DNA from: Neodontobutis hainanensis
Taxonomy: Eukaryota; Chordata; Actinopteri; Gobiiformes; Odontobutidae
Direction: 5' to 3'
Assembly: GCA_024349245.1 (NCBI GenBank)
Contig: JALDNG010000016.1
Span: 496,001 to 560,000 of the forward strand
Length of the DNA: 64,000 nt
Below the pieces are notes generated by a model. The model saw nothing but the letters and a program-made list of their open reading frames with translations, did not search any database and had not been told where the DNA came from. Shown piece after piece: positions 60,175 through 64,000 of this stretch. The position numbers were made by a program, and so were the translations under genes. Each line of letters starts with the position of its first letter. Position 1 is the stretch's first letter.

Positions 60175-61750
60175 GTGTAACATGTATCTGAGAGGAGGAG
60201 CAGGTGAGTGTGAGTGTACGTACATGTTAGCACGGCTGTTTTTTGGATGGCTGACTGAGCTCTGAGTCAGGACTCTCCAAGGACACAGAGCGGGGGAGCA
60301 GCAGGGTGGGGGCACTCTGCCAGTTCCAAACTCAGATGTGCCTTTGAAGGATCGTCACTCAGAGGCGGTGCAGACTGTTATGCCCCATCTCCATTTCTTT
60401 TACGCTTAAAAGCCGGGTCATTTCACATCCTTTTACAATAATACAAAAAGAGACTCTTGAGTGTACTTTCATGACAAATCCAGCCATCATTGATGAGAAT
60501 AAAGATAAAAAAAATGTGATGTACAAGATGAATCATTCCCATGGTACGTGCTTCTTGGGTATGTTTCCCACACATTCTCTCCTCCCTCTTGGTAGACGTT
60601 TCTAATTACGTTTCTTACGTAATTGTTGTGAAATTGAAAACTTTCTAATCTTGTAATTTCCCTCGTCTCCTCATGATTAACTCACCGCACTCCACAGCTT
60701 CCCAGTTATACTAGAGGTGCAGTGGCCTCCTTGCCCCTGTCTGGCCACATTTTTATTCATGGAATATGGAATTGGCTGCCACAAATGCATGCATTACATT
60801 TTCAGTTAGGCTCAGCACCATGTGATGAGCCATGATGAGGTGTTTGTTTATCTTTGCTCTCTTACCTAAGTCTTTGTAAATCTATTTCTACGTCAGGTCG
60901 ATTCATCCCGAGCTGCGACGAGGATGGCTACTACAGGAAGCAACAGTGCGACCGGGGGGAGTGCTGGTGTGTGGATCAGAATGGAGGAGAGGTAGCCGGG
61001 TCCAGGATTCGCGGGAAGCCAGATTGCAGTAAGTCCACTATGTGTAGGCTGTCACAAATCAAATTCCAACACGAAGGCTGTACGTAAAGGAGAATAAGCT
61101 ATGCACTCTCAGAATGTCCTCCACAGCCCCCCTGCTTATATTCGACACAACAGGGCTGCCTTTATGTTTTAAAGAGCTGAGGCCCAGCTCTAACATAACT
61201 CACTGCAGCGACCGGTGCCACATTTATGTGTCCAGAGTCATTTGCATTCTAAAGCGCAGCCTGTCGCTGTGAGAAAAAGTCTTTCAAGATAAATGAGCTC
61301 CGGTTTGGACTGAACCTGCGTGTGATAAGAATGGATCCCCTGGCAAGGTTTAGAAATAGCTATTAAAATCCAGACAAAGTCAAACGCCCTTTTTTAGCTG
61401 GACTGAATGTTTTGAAATTGATTTTTAGCAATTTCATTTTGCAGTGAAAGGATGCTGTCAAAGTTGAGGGTGGAATACTCTCTGAACAGAAATAAAGAGA
61501 AGTTATTGCAATATATATAAGATGGCCCCCTGTGGATAATCCAATCCCCCTTGCGTCTTCTCCTGTCCCGTTTTTCCTCCCTCCCTCGTCCTCTCTCTCC
61601 ACAGATGATGAAATGACATATTCTGGCGATTTGGGCAGCGGGGTTGGATGGGAAGACGAAGAGGAGAAGGAAGCGGAGGAGAATGCAGAAGAGGCCGAAG
61701 AGGAAGAGGGAGAGGTGGGCGAGGTGGACGACGGGGGATATATCTGGTAG
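18457..61750 (+). CDS. spock2: Testican-2 (SPARC/osteonectin, CWCV and Kazal-like domains proteoglycan 2)
   Basis: Secreted Ca-binding matrix proteoglycan. Ten coding exons: 18457-18645, 43029-43074, 53387-53501, 53796-53901, 55062-55170, 55728-55862, 58495-58713, 59546-59608, 60897-61028, 61605-61750. All have GT/AG ends and matching phases, total 1260 nt, 419 aa (human 424). Signal peptide about 1-23, then the testican block GNFMEDEQWLS. The follistatin/Kazal-like cysteine region is in exons 3-5 (DTTKDPCQKVKC; GPVCGSDGHNYASK). The SPARC-type EF-hand domain is exon 7, with canonical loop DTNGDLYLDQAE and a second loop DSYKDAKVSTAE. A thyroglobulin type-1 domain spans exons 8-9 with CWCVDQ. 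The acidic C-terminus has Ser-Gly glycosaminoglycan sites (YSGDLGSGVGWEDEEE) and ends DDGGYIW. Exon 2 reads RFRD-DDYV without the EVE tripeptide of human SPOCK2. Confidence 0.95.
18646..22130 (+). other. spock2 intron 1, proximal part
   Basis: Noncoding. A full palindromic CRE, TGACGTCA, is at 20141-20148. A mixed-composition block at about 21230-21460 carries short ORFs of no known family. No identifiable mobile element. Confidence 0.5.
22131..22300 (+). repeat. Dispersed fish repeat
   Basis: Contains TTCATTTAGCTGACGCTTTT, CCAAAGCGACTTACAA and GTGTCTTGCCCAAGGACAC, motifs of a very common teleost repeat. Part of it recurs at about 57230-57270. Confidence 0.75.
22301..25196 (+). other. spock2 intron 1, unannotated stretch
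   Basis: AT-rich sequence with no gene, RNA or clear repeat recognised. Confidence 0.4.
25197..25545 (+). repeat. LINE/L2-like dispersed repeat fragment
   Basis: Starts with an ATTC run, then TTTCTACCGCTTAGTCC, a diverged CACCCTGGACAG block, CAACCATTCACTCTCACA and AACATGGGGAGGACATGC. These are hallmarks of a widespread fish non-LTR-associated repeat. Confidence 0.7.
25546..26925 (+). other. spock2 intron 1, short ORF region
   Basis: Holds 60-70 codon ORFs at about 25707-26113 and, on the minus strand, 26269-26478. Their codons look coding-like but match no family I know; an old mobile-element remnant is possible. Confidence 0.3.
26926..27245. repeat. Dispersed fish repeat (LINE-like tail)
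   Basis: Contains TTTATTTAACCAGGTAAAAC, TCATTGAGATTAAAAATTTT and AAGAGTGACCTGGTCAAGA, a sequence common in teleost genomes. Confidence 0.6.
27246..32796 (+). other. spock2 intron 1, region left of the BEL/Pao element
   Basis: AT-rich and without recognised genes. It contains a palindrome with 15-bp arms (27880-27912) and an 18-bp palindrome (28818-28835). Confidence 0.45.
32797..32960 (-). repeat. 3' LTR of BEL/Pao element
   Basis: Identical to 38177-38332 over the last 156 bp; differences are confined to the outermost few bases (TAATTATC against TGACTATC). Its minus strand carries AATAAA, a poly(A) signal. A purine-rich tract just inside it was not seen, so the true LTR may extend further inward. 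Confidence 0.8.
33367..33428 (-). pseudogene. Integrase C-terminal remnant of BEL/Pao pol
   Basis: In one minus frame the last codons read RPVHKTVLLLEVE and stop (complement of 33367-33369), the usual end of Pao-type pol. It is fused out of frame to RNase H, so most of the integrase is missing. Confidence 0.75.
33429..33752 (-). pseudogene. RNase H-region fragment of BEL/Pao pol
   Basis: Reads DEPLTEQLRIQWEAW, then HHFSDASVTGYGQCSYLR and TTIPRLELTAAVVAAK, the conserved connection/RNase H segment of Pao elements. It breaks at KNEL where the deletion into the integrase end begins. Confidence 0.85.
33753..35146 (+). pseudogene. Inverted protease-end and reverse-transcriptase segment of BEL/Pao pol
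   Basis: An open plus-strand frame of about 460 codons, opposite to gag. It begins in the protease C-terminal region and runs through the Pao RT, with KIRVVFDCSAQYKDTSLND, CDVERMFHQF and the catalytic FYVDDGL (aspartates encoded near 35071-35076). It stops at about ELCS, where the filler begins. The first 153 bp duplicate, in inverted orientation, the end of the gag-protease ORF at 35452-35604. The domain is intact in sequence but cannot be translated with gag. Confidence 0.9.
35171..35451 (-). pseudogene. RT-to-RNase H connection segment of BEL/Pao pol
   Basis: Reads LKSLPKEECADCVQ, RALGVQWCVTSDEF and then ASVYDPLGFVAPFILKGK, the segment that follows the RT domain in Pao elements. Here it is joined directly to the protease end with the RT missing, then runs into the filler at KVG. 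Confidence 0.88.
35445..37802 (-). CDS. BEL/Pao Gag-protease polyprotein
   Basis: An uninterrupted 785-codon ORF. The first 300 residues are highly charged with long Glu/Arg/Lys-rich coiled-coil stretches. A capsid-like domain follows (about 365-500, PEPSVFGGDPLKFKHWKA), then two CX2CX4HX4C zinc knuckles (CVFCKRAGHSLHKC and CFGCLNPGHQSRAC) and a further Cys-rich CIICSKRHPTC. The aspartic-protease active site is ALLDTQSDSSF, the Pao-type D-T-Q variant. The native polyprotein would continue into RT; here the frame passes the deletion breakpoint near 35452 and ends within a few codons. The intact gag suggests little time to decay. Confidence 0.88.
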   Translation of the reverse strand: MSVTSEKERKVADAEQAAEAEQLDETCLEQTGQTEPRRSERPRTLSEKGKEFHKNKLQGLQLRFNSIYDRWKALTKVAKRSVIRKDPNDILKEHMNTIQRELSELNAVYEEHRAINSPPHDMRRKLDKCISITDMVSKNTQSYIEGANDFEIVWPDARSIFTSSSTTSVSLPDHSAKPDTVISNVSSAKMQEAAAEYEATRAVLQIMAEEERHRERLQMLEEEDKRITAEEELAERSQCLLEEREETERKIKREPEKAAVIKRQQEESAARKKSVENVRREVERLENLKRLSAAKAKLQVYNEDYFSVKQESVIQTLKPADVQVTEHNNTSNPHLPLLRESNVTNENTCELIKVLAEAMSANRLPIPEPSVFGGDPLKFKHWKASFQTLIERKNIPTAEKIFFLQKYVGGSVKEALDGYFLISSEDSYKAAWSMLNDRYGEPFVIAKSFRDKLHSWPKITGKDSIELRFVDFLQSCLSAMTHNNNLNVLNDGMENQRLVSKLPDWLSNRWNWKATEYQLEHKQFPHFSYFVTFLSMEASIACNPITSYQALRQSDFDKAKTKPQLANITKNQDTAKIFTTKANERNTILCVFCKRAGHSLHKCHKFTEGPVTERVKFIQSEKLCFGCLNPGHQSRACSNRMICIICSKRHPTCLHEERLKQETKKEHQVSDRKETKQQFTQSQQDIANESTSNRVTHESSNTQTSAIVPVYVSAPNDPSKEVLVYALLDTQSDSSFILNKVADNLDTTKKQVKLKLSTMSSKKTTVPCTRLETLQIRGLFSTKKL
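37803..38168 (-). other. BEL/Pao 5' leader
   Basis: Untranslated sequence between the right LTR and gag. A TGG-starting stretch (complement ending at 38141) is a possible tRNA primer-binding site, but it lies 27 nt from the LTR edge, so this is uncertain. Confidence 0.4.
38169..38332 (-). repeat. 5' LTR of BEL/Pao element
   Basis: Direct copy of 32797-32960. On the minus strand it starts TGTGTACC and ends GATAGTCA, giving TG...CA ends. The outer flanks (GGATC left, GGTAC right) match in only 3 of 5 bases, so no clear target-site duplication is seen. Confidence 0.8.
38333..39355 (+). other. spock2 intron 1, right of the BEL/Pao element
   Basis: Noncoding; no recognised element. An 89-codon ORF at 39041-39310 has no family signature. 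Confidence 0.4.
39365..39450. repeat. Dispersed repeat fragment
   Basis: TTTTATTTATATAGTGCC followed by a decayed block, a motif common in fish repeats. A possibly related piece with CAATAGTCATCTCAAGGCAC lies near 40785, so the LINE may have landed inside it. Confidence 0.45.
39890..40650 (+). mobile_element. Decayed L2-like LINE reverse transcriptase
   Basis: Frame-broken but recognisable motifs: WVKSYLEDRKFV-like, TCGVPQGSILG, ILFNFYMLPV (about 39955-40070), then LKQALRQLQYIQNSDAWVLD (about 40290-40350), in the order found in L2-clade RT. The YADD region is degraded. Confidence 0.75.
40651..43028 (+). other. spock2 intron 1, distal part
   Basis: No gene or clear repeat recognised. The end is the exon 2 acceptor TTGTGCAG. 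Confidence 0.45.
43075..45203 (+). other. spock2 intron 2, proximal part
   Basis: Noncoding; short ORFs such as that at 43722-44015 (minus) lack any known family. Confidence 0.45.
45205..45240. repeat. ATT trinucleotide microsatellite
   Basis: About a dozen uninterrupted TTA units, adjoining an L2-associated fragment. Confidence 0.95.
45241..45420 (+). repeat. L2-like dispersed repeat fragment
   Basis: Contains GGGGGAAACCGGAGTACCC, AAGATGCAAACTCCACCTG, GTTGAACCCTGGACCTA and GGCGACAGTACTATCCACTG. Same repeat type as 25197-25545. Confidence 0.7.
45524..45625 (+). repeat. tRNA-derived SINE remnant with inverted head
   Basis: GTAGCTCAGTGGGTAGAG resembles a tRNA box A, with a box B-like GGTGGTTCCATTTCC about 45 nt on. 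Its first 15 bp are mirrored immediately upstream (45524-45538 against 45546-45560). It is not a functional tRNA gene: no cloverleaf could be closed by eye. Confidence 0.55.
47020..47350 (+). repeat. Possible decayed LINE fragment
   Basis: A frame with LVYSTLILCLDYYNRHSA resembles the conserved L2 stretch LVHALVLSRLDYCNALLA. Neighbouring frames are broken. Confidence 0.4.
47775..48711 (+). mobile_element. Decayed Tc1/mariner element
   Basis: Flanked by TA dinucleotides. Terminal inverted repeats run 47775-47910 and 48561-48711, both reading inward through ACACTTTTGTTTTTGC and AAAGATCTAAGACT; the left copy lacks about 16 bp near its tip. Inside, a transposase relic begins near 48052 with LLTAGMSTT, FREFISASNRPHN and, after frame breaks, VLFTDESRFSLYRA (about 48478-48520), which includes one catalytic aspartate. 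The remaining catalytic C-terminal part is deleted before the right repeat, so it is immobile on its own. Confidence 0.85.
48712..53386 (+). other. spock2 intron 2, distal part
   Basis: Mostly featureless AT-rich sequence. A minus-strand LINE tail may lie at 50135-50200 (complement ends ACAATAAAGTCAATCAATC). A three-copy ACCCACATA run is at 51054-51078. A block near 52925-52975 (TGGAGTGTGTATTTTT, GACATCTAGTGGCAAAAGTG) resembles a dispersed fish repeat. Confidence 0.45.
54015..54063. repeat. Perfect hairpin with 22-bp arms
   Basis: Arms 54015-54036 and 54042-54063 are exact reverse complements around a 5-nt loop (AACGC), in spock2 intron 4. Confidence 0.95.
56399..56985 (+). mobile_element. 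Non-LTR retrotransposon endonuclease fragment
   Basis: A leader-like start with GGAGGGGTTTGAGTACCCG and GGTCTAGGTGACGG-type sequence runs into broken frames holding VVLMGDFNAHMGSDSDTW, HQCMWHQDTLG and DLRPYVLDTRVKRG ... LSTDHHLV. This is the order of an apurinic-type LINE endonuclease with its conserved DFNAH motif. It ends at an ATT run. It lies within spock2 intron 6. Confidence 0.8.
56986..57010. repeat. ATT microsatellite
   Basis: ATT/TTA units with a T-run interruption, at the junction of two repeats. Confidence 0.85.
57011..57345. repeat. Dispersed fish repeat
   Basis: Starts AAATTTATATAGCGCTTTTC and contains GTGTCTTGCCCAAGGACAC and CGCTCAACCACTGAGCCACT. Shares the middle motif with 22131-22300. 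Confidence 0.7.
57390..57775 (+). repeat. LINE 3' end (RT C-terminus and tail)
   Basis: A frame reading LIPSGRSYRRPQLKTKRR and SFVTRTIQLLDSD resembles the RT C-terminus of a fish non-LTR family. An A/T-rich 3' UTR ending GGCAATAAAGTTTTCATTC and an ATTC run follow. Confidence 0.7.
57776..58494 (+). other. spock2 intron 6, remaining part
   Basis: Noncoding; no clear elements before the exon 7 acceptor GTGCTTGCAG. Confidence 0.5.
59772..60171. repeat. Long compound GT microsatellite
   Basis: About 400 bp of GT repeats with GTGC, GTCT and GCGC interruptions, starting about 160 bp after spock2 exon 8. The long Cys/Val and His/Thr ORFs across it are repeat artefacts. Confidence 0.97.
60172..60896 (+). 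other. spock2 intron 8, distal part
   Basis: Noncoding; nothing recognised before acceptor TACGTCAG. Confidence 0.5.
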
Positions 61751-64000
61751 AAGGGGGGCGTAAACACCAAACTCTCGACAGGAGCATCATTACGGTTCCA
61801 GACACACACTTATACACACTGAAAGAGGGTGTTTTCGAGGCACTCAGAACAAAACCGGCTTTTGAACAAGCAACGGGAGAGGGATTGCACGAGTTAGGAA
61901 GATGCATATTGTACGTAATGGGAGTGTTTCATGTAAAAGAATGTTTTAAATAGGGGACGGGGAAGGGAAAATATCACTGTTTAGACATGACTGGCCCTGC
62001 ATTCAGTTTTGTCCCTCATACTTGTGAATATTTGTATGTCTTTTGAGCTATCTTTATGCAGTTTTATCTGACGCATAATGGAAGATTAAAGCAGGTGCTT
62101 GCAGAAAATGGGTGAGTTTCAAATGTAAAGATTGGCCTGTTAAATCTTTCTTTTAGATAACTAGTGTTTATTTTAGCCAATCGGTAAATTGTGGTAAAAA
62201 AGTGGTATTTGAATATTGAAAAAGCACCCCTTAACGACATCATTTTCACATCATAAGCTTCAGCTCGTGTGACAGTAGTGCTCTGTCTCATTCTCTTCTC
62301 ACACGTCACTCTTAGCTTGCATATACTGTGTACCGGAAGACAAATTGTCACCTATTAGTCTTGAAAGATTAGCAGAACATATTGCTCGGTTGACAGTTGT
62401 ACATGGTGTCATTTTGTGGATCAATTATTGTGTTTATTATAAAAAAGAAATAAAAGAAATTGGTCTATGTGGCTTGATTGGCCACCATACATTGAAGTCT
62501 GGGTTGGTTGAATTTTACATCTTTGTTTTTTTTTTCTCTGATGGCATAAAATACAGAAAGTAATTCCACACAAATGAAAACAGTTCTATTTGGTGTAGTT
62601 TTACACAATGCATCTTTACTTGTGAAGTTGAGCATATGTATTCTATACTATTTATTATCATACATAACTAGATCAAAGCCTTGATGTGGGTTCAGCTGTG
62701 TGATGACAAACATCAGGAAAAGCAGTTAAATATCTGAATAAAATAGACCACGAGTCAATTCCTTTTACTTTTATATGGTCTGTGTATGCCCTTGAAAAGG
62801 TCGAGATGGAATTATCCCACTCAAATACAAATATGTTGATGAGATTGAGATAAAAAGTGAAAATTATCCAATTTAGGAGTTTATATATTGCTGTTGAAAT
62901 AATGTGTGTGTTTACCATGAGGGGTAGGTATAAATTAAGCATTTCTTGTGTTGAATATAGCTGCATACAATATACAGCATATATACAGAAGACAGTTGTC
63001 AGCATATTTTCACTTTGGAGAAACAAAAACTAAATGTATATGGGGCCACTGGACTATTCCTGCTAAAGAACCTATAGTACCATCCGAAGAATATAGAGCA
63101 TTTTAATGACAAATGACAAAACTTTTGTCCTCAAATGCAAAGAAAAATTTTCACAAACTATTACACCATTTTGGACTAACATCCCAAACGTTTTTTGAAG
63201 TTTTCTCATCCTTCCAGTCAGAAAATTTATGCATAAAGATTAAGAGACCTTTTAAAGTTTCACACCCACATCAGTGTTATTTTGTTGTGAGTTTAACTGC
63301 CTAAATGGGGTAAAACTTGCTGTAATAAATCCGAAAGACAATACAAATCACATGGTTTTATTCTCAGACTTGCGTCACACGAGGTACCATTTCAAAAACT
63401 AGACTTAGCTCATTTGACATAAGAGTGTAACTTATAGCTATGGGAGTCCAGCCGAAACGAGATACAGCCCCTCCGCTCTGCATATCAGCACTTCCAAAAG
63501 AACAGGACCTATAGAAATCTTTCTCTTCCAGCCTCCACTCTGTAAACCATTCAGTTCAGTTCAGGGGAAAAGTGAAATGGAAGCTTCGTGTTACAGTGTA
63601 TGTGCTCATCTGAGCTTCTTTGAATTGTAAAAAAATGACAGCAACCAATCTTCTGAATATGTCATTTCTCAGTTTCAGATTCCTGCTATAATGGAAATGA
63701 GTTGCGGTAATATCCTGATGGCTGAAACCTTGAATGTGTTAGCTGTGAGGCCGTATGCCTGCCAACAGATGTCGGAAAACCCAATACTGACAGCACGTCT
63801 TACGGCCTACCCAAAGGGACCAATCATGTGCGGCAACCTGACAGCCCATTATTCTGAATATACTGGCTGCTTGGTAAAAAAAAAACAAAAAAAAAAAACA
63901 GGCCAAATCAGTATCAGTTCAAGAAAGAGGTACAGATGTTCTAGCTGCAAAAACAAAGTCATTGTAAACATGACAGACTGAGAAAGAGATTTGCGTAAAA
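61751..64000 (+). other. spock2 3' UTR and downstream sequence
   Basis: No further gene is recognised. Candidate poly(A) signals AATAAA lie at 62737-62742 and 63324-63329. A 96-codon ORF at 63691-63981 is unrecognised and may be noncoding. Confidence 0.5.

Noticed and set aside
59715..60315. Overlapping ORFs of 130-200 codons rich in His/Thr or Cys/Val
   Set aside because: They are translations of the GT microsatellite in different frames.

Overview
The window is nuclear DNA of a ray-finned (teleost) fish. It holds intron-containing vertebrate genes with GT/AG splice sites, long introns, and fish-type mobile DNA: Tc1-like and BEL/Pao elements, L2-like LINEs, tRNA-derived SINE remnants and a long GT microsatellite. 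No species can be named from the sequence alone, and genes were identified by recalled protein family patterns, not by database search.

Layout, left to right. (1) 336-573, minus strand: the first coding exon of a stearoyl-CoA desaturase gene (scd); the rest lies beyond the left edge. (2) 574-3400: scd promoter, then a repeat-rich spacer. (3) 3469-5513, minus: trmt2b, the mitochondrial tRNA/rRNA m5U methyltransferase, in two coding exons. (4) 5722-9836, plus: dnajb12, an ER-membrane J-domain co-chaperone in eight coding exons, head to head with trmt2b and 208 bp from it. (5) 11373-12220, minus: ddit4 (REDD1), a stress-induced mTORC1 inhibitor in two coding exons, tail to tail with dnajb12. (6) 12221-18456: intergenic. 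(7) 18457-61750, plus: spock2 (testican-2), a secreted extracellular-matrix proteoglycan in ten coding exons with complete, phase-consistent splicing (419 aa), followed by its 3' UTR to the right edge. The neighbours dnajb12, ddit4 and spock2 match the human 10q22 block, which supports calling them dnajb12 (not dnajb14), ddit4 (not ddit4l) and spock2 (not spock1/3).

The genes are not an operon and share no pathway. They do share stress and secretory themes: dnajb12 in ER quality control, ddit4 in stress signalling, scd in ER lipid desaturation, spock2 in secretion.

The most unusual object is a BEL/Pao retrotransposon (about 32797-38332) in the 24-kb first intron of spock2. Its direct terminal repeats are nearly identical, yet its interior is scrambled. 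The reverse-transcriptase segment lies in the opposite orientation to gag-protease, flanked by a perfect 153-bp inverted repeat. A 25-bp piece copied from the LTR/leader junction sits at one breakpoint, and almost all of the integrase is deleted. Other notable structures are a perfect 22-bp-arm hairpin in spock2 intron 4, a 69-bp tandem duplication across the trmt2b stop codon, and a cluster of ACGTG motifs upstream of ddit4.
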